From positions 558,001 to 622,000 of the forward strand of contig CANLOQ010000003.1 of assembly GCA_947492925.1 (NCBI GenBank): a stretch of DNA of 64,000 nt, read 5' to 3'. Under the pieces are notes generated by a model that ran no database searches, was not told where the DNA came from, and was given only the letters and a program-made list of their open reading frames with translations. The translations under genes and the position numbers were made by a program. The stretch's first letter is position 1, and the number at the start of each line of letters is the position of its first letter. The stretch is from an uncultured Sulfitobacter sp. (GTDB lineage: Bacteria > Pseudomonadota > Alphaproteobacteria > Rhodobacterales > Rhodobacteraceae). Positions 25,973-34,228 of this stretch are shown piece after piece.

Positions 25973-27010
25973 ATGCACACACTGATCATCGGCGGCGGCC
26001 TTTCGGGGCTGGCACTCGCCCACCAGCTTGAACGACGCGCGCAGCCTTTTACGCTGGTCGAGGCCCGCCCCCGGTTCGGCGGGCGCATCCTGACGCGCCA
26101 GCATGGCGGCGGCGCCTTTGACATGGGGCCCGCGTGGTTCTGGCCCGGCCAACCCCGCATCGCATCGCTGATCGACCAGCTTGGCCTGCAGTTCTTTGAC
26201 CAATACGCCGATGGCGCCCTGACATTCGAGGATGCCACAGGCCATATCGAACGCGACAAGGGGTTCGCGTCGATGCAGGGCTCACTGCGGCTGACCGGAG
26301 GCCTTGCCGCGCTCACAAACGCCCTTGTTGGCACGCTGCCGCAGACCAGCACACGCCTGAACACGCCCGTGACCGCCCTGTCCCGCAACGCCAGCGGCAT
26401 CACCGCCACCCTCGCCAGCAAAGAGACGCTGACCGCTGACCGTGTGGTCCTCGCCCTGCCTCCGCGCATCGCCGCCAGGCTGCATTTTGATCCCCCGCTT
26501 CCTCCCGACGCCATCCGCTTGCTTAGCGCAACACCCACATGGATGGCCGGTCAGGCCAAGGCGCTGGCCATCTATGCCACGCCCTTCTGGCGCGATGCGG
26601 GGCTGTCCGGCGATGTCATGAGCCGCGCAGGCCCGATGGTCGAAATCCACGACGCCTCACCAGCCACGGGCGGGCCCTACGCGCTCTTTGGTTTTATCGG
26701 CGTGCCACCCGATCAGCGCCGCGATACGCAGACCCTGAACCGCGCAATCCTGAACCAGCTACACCGCTGCTTCGGCCCCGCCGCCGCGCCCGAAACACTG
26801 CTGCTACAGGATTGGGCCGCCGACCCCTTGACCGCCACCGACGCCGACGCTCGCCCCGTCTATGCCCATCCCACCTACGGCCTGCCACCTGCCCTGCAAC
26901 GCATCTGGGACAACAGGCTTTTCTTCAGTGGCTCTGAAACGGCCCCCACCTTCGGCGGCTACCTCGAAGGCGCGCTGGAAGCAGCCGACCATACCGCACG
27001 CCACCTCTGA
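25973..27010 (+). CDS. Flavin-containing amine oxidoreductase family protein
   Basis: This 345-residue protein has an N-terminal FAD motif IIGGGLSGLALAHQLE and the second flavin-site motif VEARPRFGGRIL (about 24-35). The C-terminal ETAPTFGGYLEGALEAADHTAR is the typical end of monoamine oxidase-like proteins. The substrate is unknown. It is shorter than MAO-type enzymes (about 450) and matches short bacterial NAD(P)/FAD-dependent forms. It is probably cotranscribed with the cupin gene. Confidence 0.85.
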   Translation: MHTLIIGGGLSGLALAHQLERRAQPFTLVEARPRFGGRILTRQHGGGAFDMGPAWFWPGQPRIASLIDQLGLQFFDQYADGALTFEDATGHIERDKGFASMQGSLRLTGGLAALTNALVGTLPQTSTRLNTPVTALSRNASGITATLASKETLTADRVVLALPPRIAARLHFDPPLPPDAIRLLSATPTWMAGQAKALAIYATPFWRDAGLSGDVMSRAGPMVEIHDASPATGGPYALFGFIGVPPDQRRDTQTLNRAILNQLHRCFGPAAAPETLLLQDWAADPLTATDADARPVYAHPTYGLPPALQRIWDNRLFFSGSETAPTFGGYLEGALEAADHTARHL

Positions 27011-27060
27011 CGGCGCACCACGCAAAATCAGCGGGGCCACCGGTGCGGCACACGAAACTC

Positions 27061-27204
27061 CTACGGAAACGCTTTCGCCACACTGGCCTTTGCCTTACTG
27101 ACAGTCGCCTCCACCGTGCCCTGCCCGTCATAGGCCACATTGCGCATCGTTACGCAGGCAACATGCACCGCTTCCACCATCTCGTTTTCTGTCTCACAGA
27201 CCAT
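27061..27204 (-). CDS. Possible small protein, 47 residues
   Basis: In the gap between two convergent genes, a minus-strand frame reads MVCETENEMVEAVHVACVTM and ends with KAKASVAKAFP. The composition is protein-like, with a helical heptad-like tail. The frame stays open upstream to about 27290, into the end of the EamA gene, and no good ribosome site precedes the ATG at 27204. It could be a real small gene or a remnant; I do not recognise it. Confidence 0.3.
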   Translation of the reverse strand: MVCETENEMVEAVHVACVTMRNVAYDGQGTVEATVSKAKASVAKAFP

Positions 27205-27269
27205 GCTCAACGCCAGCTTTACCAACTGAAGCCTGCGCGCGCAGCCGTCATCGCGTTTCCTGCGGCGCT

Positions 27270-28187
27270 TCAGATCACAAGGATCAGCATCAGGATCGAC
27301 GCCACCAGCACAGCCATCCCCGCCAGTTCCCGCGCGGTGATACGTTCACGGAAAAACAGGGTGGATGCCAGCACCGACAGGATCAACTCCGCCTGCCCGA
27401 CCGCCTTGACATAGGCCGCGTTCTGCAAGGCAAAGGCAATGAACCAGCACAGCGATCCACCCATGCTGGTCAGACCAATCCACACGGCAACACGCCGCGC
27501 GCCCCAGACAGCGGCAATCTCACCGGGTTCACGCAAGCGCAGCCAGATCAGCATGATGACGGTCTGCATGCTCACCACCGCTGCCAGCGTCACCAAGGCG
27601 CGCGGCACCGCATCCTCGGTTCCCACCGCAAAGGTCGCCCCCCGGTAGCTGACAGCCGAAAACGCAAACAGCACGCCCGACGCAATCCCAAGGCCCGCCG
27701 CGCGGTTGGTCACGTCACGCCAGTGAAACCCCTTCGCCTCCGGCCCGCCTGACAACAACAGCAACCCGACTATGCCCAGCGCAATCGCCGCAAATCCAAG
27801 CGCCGATACCCCCTCACCCAACAGGATCCAGCCCACCAGCACAGTCTGGATCACTTCGGTTTTCTTGAAGGTGATGCCAACCGCAAAGTTGCGCTGCTTG
27901 AACAACGACACCACACAAACAGTCGCCAATATCTGCGATGTCGCCCCCAACAGGCCAAATCCCCAGAACTCCGGGCCAATGACCGGCAGGTCCACCTCTG
28001 CCATCGCCAGATAAAGGCTCAGCAACAGCAGGATAAAAGGCATCGAATACACGAACCGCGAAAACGTCGCCCCCGCCGCACTCAGCGTCGCACTGGCCAG
28101 CACTTTTTGCAGCATGAACCGCACGGTCTGGAACGTCGCCGCTGCCAGCGACACCAATATCCAAAGTTCGGGCATCCGGTCAGTCAT
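27270..28187 (-). CDS. EamA/DMT superfamily transporter
   Basis: This 305-residue protein has ten hydrophobic segments in two repeated halves, the layout of the drug/metabolite transporter EamA family. The first half holds FSRFVYSMPFILLLLSLY and the second SMGGSLCWFIAFALQNAAYVKAVGQAELILSVLASTLFFRERIT, the usual C-terminal EamA signature. It exports or takes up an unknown small metabolite. It lies 15 bases downstream of the desaturase gene on the same strand and may be cotranscribed with it. Confidence 0.88.
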   Translation of the reverse strand: MTDRMPELWILVSLAAATFQTVRFMLQKVLASATLSAAGATFSRFVYSMPFILLLLSLYLAMAEVDLPVIGPEFWGFGLLGATSQILATVCVVSLFKQRNFAVGITFKKTEVIQTVLVGWILLGEGVSALGFAAIALGIVGLLLLSGGPEAKGFHWRDVTNRAAGLGIASGVLFAFSAVSYRGATFAVGTEDAVPRALVTLAAVVSMQTVIMLIWLRLREPGEIAAVWGARRVAVWIGLTSMGGSLCWFIAFALQNAAYVKAVGQAELILSVLASTLFFRERITARELAGMAVLVASILMLILVI

Positions 28188-28202
28188 GCCCGCAGCAATG
28201 GC

Positions 28203-29150
28203 CTATTTCGAACGCCCCCGCCAGAGCGGATGCGCCACCGGATCCTTCGCGCGCAGCAGATGACGGCGGAAAATTTCGCCGTAGGACCGGTAGACGTAGT
28301 GCTGATTGACCCGCAGAAAGCGCGCCCGCTGCGCACGGTAGAGTGCCGGCAGACGGTGCCAGGGCACCTGCGGATGCATGTGATGGACCGCGTGATAATT
28401 GTTGTTCAGAAACAGGAACGCCAGCACGCCGCGATCCTCGATGATCACCGACCGGCCAGAGGCACGCTCATGCGCGCGGTGCTCCAGAAACGTGCGGACG
28501 CGCAGCACCGACAAGGCACCGTAGCAGGCCAGCAGATACAGCCACAGCGCCACGCCCGCCTGCCCCACCAACCACAGCGTCAGCCAGACCCCCGGCAGAT
28601 GCGCCAGCCAATGCCCCAGCACCCCAAAGTCGCCGCGCCCGATGGCCCGCAAATCGCCGCGGTAGAACGCCCAAAGCCCTATCGCAGGCCCCAGCACCAT
28701 GCGTCCCAGCAGCGTGTTGTTCAGCGTCAGTATCCTTTGCTGCCAGCGGGCCAGCCCCGCCCAGACCTCAGGGTCCAGATAGTGACTTTCGGGATCGTCG
28801 TAGGGGTCGGTCAGCCGCGCATCGCGGTGATGGGCCAGATGCTGCGCCCTGAACCGCAGGTAAGGCACAAACATCCCCGGCTGGATCAGGCCCAGCGCCG
28901 TCCCCCATCCGGCGCTACGCACCGGCGTGTCGTGCAGAATTTCGTGGCTCAGCGACGAATGCAGCGTCAGGGCCAGCACCAGAACGGCCAGACCCGCACC
29001 GGCCCAGGGCAGAACAAGACCAATCCCCCAAAGACCCAGACACCCCGCAAACAGCGACAGCGTGACCCAATCCCAGCCCCGCGAGGCCCCGCGCGGCTCC
29101 ATCACGGGAAGGGCGGGATGGACGGGCTCGGAAAGGAAGGTATCGGTCAT
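28203..29150 (-). CDS. Membrane fatty-acid desaturase family protein
   Basis: This 315-residue integral membrane di-iron enzyme has the three histidine boxes of the family: HEILHD (about 80), HLAHH (about 116) and HAVHHMH (about 258). Four to six hydrophobic segments surround them. Family members desaturate acyl chains or act as hydroxylases or ketolases; the substrate is not clear. The ATG at 29150 is chosen because upstream residues (MLIIIRMGAGGGGRHD) look like leader sequence. It is divergent from an XRE regulator, which may control it through the palindrome at 29239. Confidence 0.87.
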   Translation of the reverse strand: MTDTFLSEPVHPALPVMEPRGASRGWDWVTLSLFAGCLGLWGIGLVLPWAGAGLAVLVLALTLHSSLSHEILHDTPVRSAGWGTALGLIQPGMFVPYLRFRAQHLAHHRDARLTDPYDDPESHYLDPEVWAGLARWQQRILTLNNTLLGRMVLGPAIGLWAFYRGDLRAIGRGDFGVLGHWLAHLPGVWLTLWLVGQAGVALWLYLLACYGALSVLRVRTFLEHRAHERASGRSVIIEDRGVLAFLFLNNNYHAVHHMHPQVPWHRLPALYRAQRARFLRVNQHYVYRSYGEIFRRHLLRAKDPVAHPLWRGRSK

Positions 29151-29238
29151 GGGTATTTCTGTCTTGGACTGGGGACGATCGTGCCGCCCGCCACCGCCTG
29201 CGCCCATACGGATAATGATTAACAATTCTCACATTCCG

Positions 29239-29250
29239 TGATAATTATCA
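29239..29250. promoter_or_regulatory. Perfect palindrome TGATAATTATCA, candidate operator
   Basis: A 12-bp perfect palindrome in an AT-rich 104-base intergenic region between the divergent desaturase and XRE-regulator genes, only 4 bases before the regulator start codon. The related string GATAATGATTA occurs at 29211. The position suits autorepression and control of the desaturase; binding is not shown. Confidence 0.5.
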
Positions 29251-29254
29251 CCAT

Positions 29255-30115
29255 ATGCGCAATTACCTCACCAAATCCGACCGCGCGGTCCTCTTTCGCG
29301 CCCGCCTGACCCAGGCCCTCACCGCCACCCGGATGAGCCAAAGCGCACTGGCCCGTGCCATCCAGACGGACCGCTCCACCCTGTCCCAGACATTGGGCGA
29401 CACCGGCGACAGACTGCCCGGTGCCCACGTGGTGGGGGCCTGCGCACAGGCGCTCGGCGTGTCCTCCGACTGGCTGCTTGGCCTGTCAGACCGGCCCGAA
29501 TCCGCCGCTGACCTCCTCAGCAGCAGCCTCAAACTGTCACAGGCCCCCCGCGCACTGGTCGATGAACAGATCTTCGCCTGGCACCGCGAGGCAGCGGGCT
29601 ACAAAATCCGCCATGTTCCGGCAACCCTGCCCGACATGCTGAAAACCCAGCCAATGCTGCGCTGGGAATACGAACCGCACCTTGGCCGCACCACACAACA
29701 GGCAATCAACGCCTCCCGCGACCGCCTCGACTGGATGCGCACCGCAGGCTCCGAATATGAAATCGCCCTGCCGCTCTATGAAATCGAAAGCTTCATCCGC
29801 GGCACCGGCTATTACGCGGGCCTGCCCGCGCCCGTGCGCCTCGAACAAGCCGACCACCTCGTCACCCTGACATCGCAGCTCTATCCCCGCCTGCGCCTTT
29901 ACCAATTCGACGCCCGCAAACTCTATTCCGCCCCCGTGACCATCTTCGGCCCGCTGCTGGCGGTCATCTACACCGGCGGTCACTACATGGCCTTCCGTGA
30001 CCGCGCCCGCATCGAAACCTTCACGGGCGACTTCGACACCCTGATCAAGGAGGCCCGCCACACCGCCCGCGACTTCCCCGATATCCTCACCGACATGCGC
30101 GCCCTCATCCGCTGA
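29255..30115 (+). CDS. XRE-family transcriptional regulator
   Basis: This 286-residue protein has an N-terminal helix-turn-helix (MSQSALARAIQTDRSTLSQTL, about 28-48) of Cro/CI type with ALGVSSDWLLGLSDRP after it. The C-terminal 190 residues form a domain of unknown function (LDWMRTAGSEYEIALPLYEIESFIRGTGYYAGLP) that likely binds a ligand. It is divergent from a fatty-acid desaturase gene. Regulators of this type next to desaturases are common, so control of membrane lipid composition is a reasonable guess. Confidence 0.87.
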   Translation: MRNYLTKSDRAVLFRARLTQALTATRMSQSALARAIQTDRSTLSQTLGDTGDRLPGAHVVGACAQALGVSSDWLLGLSDRPESAADLLSSSLKLSQAPRALVDEQIFAWHREAAGYKIRHVPATLPDMLKTQPMLRWEYEPHLGRTTQQAINASRDRLDWMRTAGSEYEIALPLYEIESFIRGTGYYAGLPAPVRLEQADHLVTLTSQLYPRLRLYQFDARKLYSAPVTIFGPLLAVIYTGGHYMAFRDRARIETFTGDFDTLIKEARHTARDFPDILTDMRALIR

Positions 30116-30282
30116 TACCTTTCGGACCGGAGCCGCCTTTGCTGGCACCTTTGCCGCACCAGAGCGCGCGCCCGTGTCCAGATAAATCGCCGAGGGACCC
30201 GCCCTTCGCGGGATACGGCTATTTCTCTGGATGCGGGGGGGCGGTCTGGGGCAAAAAAGGTGGCATCAAAGGTGGGTTTGGG

Positions 30283-30298
30283 CCGAAAGGTCTTTCGG
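30283..30298. terminator. Hairpin between convergent XRE regulator and SDR genes
   Basis: CCGAAAG-GT-CTTTCGG, a perfect 7-bp stem in the 280-base gap 30116-30395. No long T-run follows. A further hairpin, GCGGC-GCA-GCCGC, lies near 30380 next to the SDR stop. No gene is supported in this gap. Confidence 0.4.
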
Positions 30299-30395
30299 AA
30301 GGGAAAGCCTGAAGCGCCCCGCGCCCGCTCTCCTAAGCGAAGTTCCCTCACGATGACGTGCCAAATGAAAAATGTCATGCGGCGCAGCCGCTCCT

Positions 30396-31151
30396 TCAGA
30401 TCACGCCAACCTTCGGGTCGGGGTTCTCCGTATGGCCGTCCACCGCAATCACCTGCCCCGACACCATACGCGCCCGCTCTGACCCCAGAAACACCGCCAT
30501 ATCAGCCACATCCCGCGCCTCGACAAAGGCCCGCATCGACGTGCCCGCCGCATAACCTGCATAGACCTGATCACGCGTCATCCCCTTGACCGCCGCCTCG
30601 CGCGCCAGCACGCCCTCCATGCGCGGACCCTCCACCGCACCGGGGCAAATCGCATTGGCGCGCACCCCAAACGGCCCCAACTCCATCGCCAGCGTCTTCA
30701 TCAGGCCAATGATCCCCCATTTCGCCGCCGCATAGGGGGCGCGGTTGGGATAGCCATAGATCCCGGCAGTGGAGGACGTCAGCACAATCGCCCCGGCACC
30801 TGCCGCCTTCATCAAAGGTGCCGCATATTTCGCCGCGATGAACGCCCCTTCCAGATTGACGCTCACACAGGCCCGCCAGTCTGCCAGCGCCACATCCTCT
30901 ACCGCAGCCGTCGGCCCCGCGATCCCCGCATTGGCGCAAAGCACGTCCAGCCTGCCCACTTGCGCGAACACATCGCGCATCGCGTCCTCATCCGCCGCCC
31001 CGGCCTCAAAGCACCGCCACTCTGCCGGACAATCCGCCAGCGCCGCCGCGTCCACATCCGTGACCCAAACCTCGAACCCTGCCGCCGCAAAGCCTTCGCC
31101 CATCGCGCGCCCGATCCCGCCTGCACCTGCGGTGATCAGAACCCGCTTCAC
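30396..31151 (-). CDS. SDR-family NAD(P)-dependent oxidoreductase, carnitine operon
   Basis: This 251-residue short-chain dehydrogenase has the cofactor motif TAGAGGIGRAMGEG (about 7-20), NAG (about 74-76), and the catalytic S-Y-K residues in LTSSTAGIYG and YAAAKWG. The start is a GTG overlapping the stop of the carnitine dehydrogenase gene (GTGA), so the two are translationally coupled. The BKACE reaction upstream yields acetoacetate, so a 3-hydroxybutyrate-type dehydrogenase is possible, but the sequence does not prove a substrate. Confidence 0.88.
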   Translation of the reverse strand: MKRVLITAGAGGIGRAMGEGFAAAGFEVWVTDVDAAALADCPAEWRCFEAGAADEDAMRDVFAQVGRLDVLCANAGIAGPTAAVEDVALADWRACVSVNLEGAFIAAKYAAPLMKAAGAGAIVLTSSTAGIYGYPNRAPYAAAKWGIIGLMKTLAMELGPFGVRANAICPGAVEGPRMEGVLAREAAVKGMTRDQVYAGYAAGTSMRAFVEARDVADMAVFLGSERARMVSGQVIAVDGHTENPDPKVGVI

Positions 31152-32620
31152 CGCGCCCCGCCGATGGCACGGCCCAGCCCGTCGGGCTTGGGCAATGCCG
31201 CGTGCCCTTTCGCCATGCGCCCAAGGGCTGCTTCAATCTCGGCCGACGGCGGCGCGGGCTTGCGCGTCTCAAGGCTCACGTGCAGCAGGAAATGCTCCCC
31301 CGTCGCCACCTTGCGCGCGCCCTCATACATCTCATGGAACAGATGCATCTTCTTGCCCTCGCCCAATATCACCTGCGTGCGCACTTCGATCACCTTGCCC
31401 GCATGCACCTCATCCAGATGCCGGATATGAGTCTCGGCGGTGAAATAGCTCCCGCCTTTGGCGATATACTCCGCATCGCACCCGATCATTTCCATGAAAC
31501 GGTCCGTCGCATCGGCAAAAGCATGCAGATACCGGCTCTCGGTCATATGCCCGTTGTAATCCGTCCAGTCCAAAGGCACCGTCCGCCGCGCCGTCAATAC
31601 CGGCGCATCAGCAGGCAAATCATCCGCCCGCGCGCCCAGGGGACTGTCTGCGCGCATCGCCTTGTCCTGTGCATTGATCAACGCGCCCGCGCCCCAATCC
31701 TGCGCCTTCAGCCCGCGCATCATCGTCACCAGATTATTGTCCCTGATCCGCTCCAGCTCCCGGATCGAATGATGCCCCGATTGCGCATCCGACTGCCCCG
31801 CGATCAGGTCCACCAATTCATCCGTGAACTCCGGCACATCCATCAGCTTGGTCCAGGGCCATTTCAGCGCAGGGCCAAACTGCGCCATGAAATGCTTCAT
31901 GCCCGCCTCGCCGCCCGCCACGCGGTAGGTCTCGAACAAACCCATCTGCGCCCAGCGGATGCCAAAGCCATAGCGGATCGCATCGTCAATCTCTTCCGTG
32001 GTGGCGATGCCGTCCTTGACCAGCCACAGCGCCTCGCGCCAGACCGCCTCCAGAAACCGGTCCGCCACATGCGCATCGATTTCCTTTTTCAAATGCAGCG
32101 GATGCATCCCCAGCGATGTCAGCGTGGCCTTGGCGGTCTCAACCAGCGCCGCATCCCTCGCCTCTCCCGGCACCAGCTCAATCAGCGGCAGCAGGTACAC
32201 AGGGTTAAACGGATGCGCGACCATGATTTGCCCGGGCCGCGCCGCGCCCTGCTGCAACTCGCTCGGCTTGAAGCCGGAGGTCGACGATCCAATCACCGCC
32301 TCCGCATCACAGGCCGCCTGCACTTCGGCAAGGGTCGCGTGCTTGATCTCCAGCCGCTCCGGCACGCTCTCCTGTATCCACTCCGCACCCGAAACCGCCT
32401 CCGCAATGCTCCCGTGAAAGCTCAGCTTGCCCTCCTTGGGCAACGCCACATCTGTCAGCCCCGGCAAGGACCGCCGCGCATTCACCATCACTTCGCCAAT
32501 CTTGCGTTCGGCCTGCGGGTCGGGGTCAAACACCCGCACGTCCCACCCGTTCAGCAAAAAGCGCGCGGCCCATCCGCCGCCAATCACACCGCCACCAATG
32601 ATTGCTGCCGTTCTTGTCAT
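31148..32620 (-). CDS. lcdH: Carnitine 3-dehydrogenase fused to betainyl-CoA thioesterase
   Basis: A 490-residue fusion. Residues 1 to about 320 form a 3-hydroxyacyl-CoA-dehydrogenase-like L-carnitine dehydrogenase (GGGVIGGGWAARFL, SSTSGFKPSEL, HPFNPVYLLPLIELVPG). Residues from about 345 to 480 form a hotdog-fold thioesterase (RTVPLDWTDYNGHMTESRYL). It would oxidise carnitine to 3-dehydrocarnitine and, after the BKACE step, release glycine betaine from betainyl-CoA. The fusion is known in other proteobacteria. The ATG at 32620 overlaps the lipocalin stop (ATGA). No choline or betaine genes are in the window. Confidence 0.93.
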   Translation of the reverse strand: MTRTAAIIGGGVIGGGWAARFLLNGWDVRVFDPDPQAERKIGEVMVNARRSLPGLTDVALPKEGKLSFHGSIAEAVSGAEWIQESVPERLEIKHATLAEVQAACDAEAVIGSSTSGFKPSELQQGAARPGQIMVAHPFNPVYLLPLIELVPGEARDAALVETAKATLTSLGMHPLHLKKEIDAHVADRFLEAVWREALWLVKDGIATTEEIDDAIRYGFGIRWAQMGLFETYRVAGGEAGMKHFMAQFGPALKWPWTKLMDVPEFTDELVDLIAGQSDAQSGHHSIRELERIRDNNLVTMMRGLKAQDWGAGALINAQDKAMRADSPLGARADDLPADAPVLTARRTVPLDWTDYNGHMTESRYLHAFADATDRFMEMIGCDAEYIAKGGSYFTAETHIRHLDEVHAGKVIEVRTQVILGEGKKMHLFHEMYEGARKVATGEHFLLHVSLETRKPAPPSAEIEAALGRMAKGHAALPKPDGLGRAIGGAR

Positions 32621-33135
32621 TCCATCACCCGTATCTTGGCCACATCCCAGCCGTTGAAATCCAAAATCTCTGTCGCCGCCCTGATCCGGTCCGGCGCAGA
32701 TCTGCGATTGCGGTTCAGCACGGCGGCCCAAGCGCCATCCGCATCGCCCACTGCCGCCGTGCGATATCCTTCATCTACCCACATCACCACCAACGTGCCC
32801 TCGCCGCCCATCTCGCGCAGAATGCCGGGGGCGGAAATCAGATAGGGCGTCTGTGTGTCACCGGCTGTGCGCAGAAAAACACCATCCGTCGCCACATCGT
32901 ACCGCACCGCGCGCGGACAGCTTCCCAGACAACGCACCGTCTGCCAGTCCCCGGCAAAGCGGCTCACCTCAAACCGGCTGGTCCCGCCAAGAGGCACCGT
33001 CGGATTGCGCAACCCGATCCGCACATCCGGCACGGGTGCCACCGCACAGGACGCCAGAACGGCAAAGGCCAGCAATGCCGCAGCGCAGCGGTGCACAAGG
33101 GGTGTACGCAGGGTGTACGGCAGGTGCGCCTTCAC
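32617..33135 (-). CDS. Lipocalin-family lipoprotein inside the carnitine operon
   Basis: This 172-residue protein starts with a hydrophobic signal segment and a lipobox LASC (Cys at about 30), so it is probably a lipoprotein. The mature part has the bacterial lipocalin pattern RFAGDWQTVRCLGSC ... GTLVVMWVDEGYRTAAVGDADGAWAAVLNRNRR. The start is GTG with AAGG upstream. It lies 37 bases after the BKACE stop and its own stop overlaps the carnitine dehydrogenase start by 4 bases. A binding or carrier role for a substrate is possible; this is inference. Confidence 0.85.
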   Translation of the reverse strand: MKAHLPYTLRTPLVHRCAAALLAFAVLASCAVAPVPDVRIGLRNPTVPLGGTSRFEVSRFAGDWQTVRCLGSCPRAVRYDVATDGVFLRTAGDTQTPYLISAPGILREMGGEGTLVVMWVDEGYRTAAVGDADGAWAAVLNRNRRSAPDRIRAATEILDFNGWDVAKIRVME

Positions 33136-33172
33136 GACCGCTTAACCTTGGTTAATTTTGCCCGTTGCGTGG

Positions 33173-34081
33173 TCACTTGGGCGCGCGCTTTTGCAGCCCC
33201 AGTTTCGCGCGCACCTCAGCCGGTGTCATCAGCCGCGCACCCATGTTCTCAATGATGGTGCCCGCGCGCTCAACCAACTGCCAGTTCTCGGCCAGAACGC
33301 CTTTGTCCAGCCACAGGTTATCCTCCAGCCCCACGCGCACATGGCCTCCCGCCAAAACGGAAGCGGCGACATAAGCCATCTGGTTGCGGCCCAAACCAAA
33401 GGCCGAAAAGGTCCAGTCGTCGGGCACATTATTGACCATCGCCATGAAGGTATTGAGGTCATCCGGCGCGCCCCAACGCACGCCCATGCACAGCTGCACC
33501 AGCGCGGGCGCCTCCAGCACGCCATCCTCAACCAGTTGTTTTGCATACCATAAATGGCCTGTGTCAAAGGCTTCGATCTCTGGCTTCACGCCCAGCTTGG
33601 TCATCATGCCGCCCATCGCGGTCAACATGCCGGGCGTGTTGGTCATCACGTAATCGGCTTCGGCAAAATTCATCGTCCCGCAGTCCAGCGTGCAGATCTC
33701 CGGCAGGCATTCCGCCACATGCGCCACCCGCTCGGTCGCGCCAACCATGTCCGTCCCCTCAATCGTCGGAAACGGGCTTTCGACACCGCCAAAAACGATG
33801 TCACCGCCCATCCCGGCGGTCAGGTTCAGCACCACATCCGTCTCGCTGTCGCGGATGCGGTCGGTCACTTCACGATAAAGCGACAAATCCCTGCTAGGTT
33901 GCCCCGTCTCGGGATCGCGCACATGGCAATGCACCACCGCCGCCCCCGCCTTCGCCGCCGCAATCGCACTGTCAGCGATCTGCTGCGGCGAGCGTGGCAC
34001 ATGGGGCGAACGGTCCTGCGTGCCGCCTGAACCGGTGACGGCGCAGGTGATAAAGACATCGCGGTTCATGGAAAGGGGCAT
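33173..34081 (-). CDS. BKACE-family protein, probable 3-dehydrocarnitine cleavage enzyme
   Basis: This 302-residue protein is a DUF849 (beta-keto acid cleavage enzyme) TIM barrel. The zinc-binding region VVHCHVRDPETGQPSRD lies at about 46-62, with LNLTAGMGGD, GTMNF and GRNQMAYVAASVLAGGHVRVGLEDN later on. With acetyl-CoA it would cleave dehydrocarnitine to betainyl-CoA and acetoacetate, which fits the fused dehydrogenase-thioesterase downstream. The ATG at 34081 has AAGGAA 9 bases ahead; an inner ATG at 34069 lacks a ribosome site. It is the first gene of the four-gene operon. Confidence 0.92.
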   Translation of the reverse strand: MPLSMNRDVFITCAVTGSGGTQDRSPHVPRSPQQIADSAIAAAKAGAAVVHCHVRDPETGQPSRDLSLYREVTDRIRDSETDVVLNLTAGMGGDIVFGGVESPFPTIEGTDMVGATERVAHVAECLPEICTLDCGTMNFAEADYVMTNTPGMLTAMGGMMTKLGVKPEIEAFDTGHLWYAKQLVEDGVLEAPALVQLCMGVRWGAPDDLNTFMAMVNNVPDDWTFSAFGLGRNQMAYVAASVLAGGHVRVGLEDNLWLDKGVLAENWQLVERAGTIIENMGARLMTPAEVRAKLGLQKRAPK

Positions 34082-34179
34082 GGCGGGGGTTTCCTTGGGT
34101 CAAATGTTGTCAGACCAACCATGCGACAGGACAAAAGCGGAGACCATGCAGAAAACGACAAAAGCTGCGTTCAGACCCG

Positions 34180-34222
34180 CATTCTCTTGCAAGAGAATGT
34201 CCCGGACTTTTGCAAAAGTCCG
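34180..34222. promoter_or_regulatory. Two adjacent perfect 20-bp palindromes sharing a TTGCAA centre
   Basis: Positions 34180-34199 (CATTCTCTTG and its complement) and 34203-34222 (CGGACTTTTG and its complement) are both perfect 20-bp palindromes, three bases apart. They lie in the 147-base gap between the aldo-keto reductase stop and the BKACE start, 100-140 bases upstream of the carnitine operon. They could be a tandem operator, or hairpins ending the upstream transcript; the absence of a T-run argues against a simple terminator. Confidence 0.6.
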
Positions 34223-34228
34223 CCCGCG

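Noticed and set aside
31202-32845. A 547-codon open frame antisense to the carnitine dehydrogenase fusion
   Set aside because: Mirror of a clear coding gene; no motifs.
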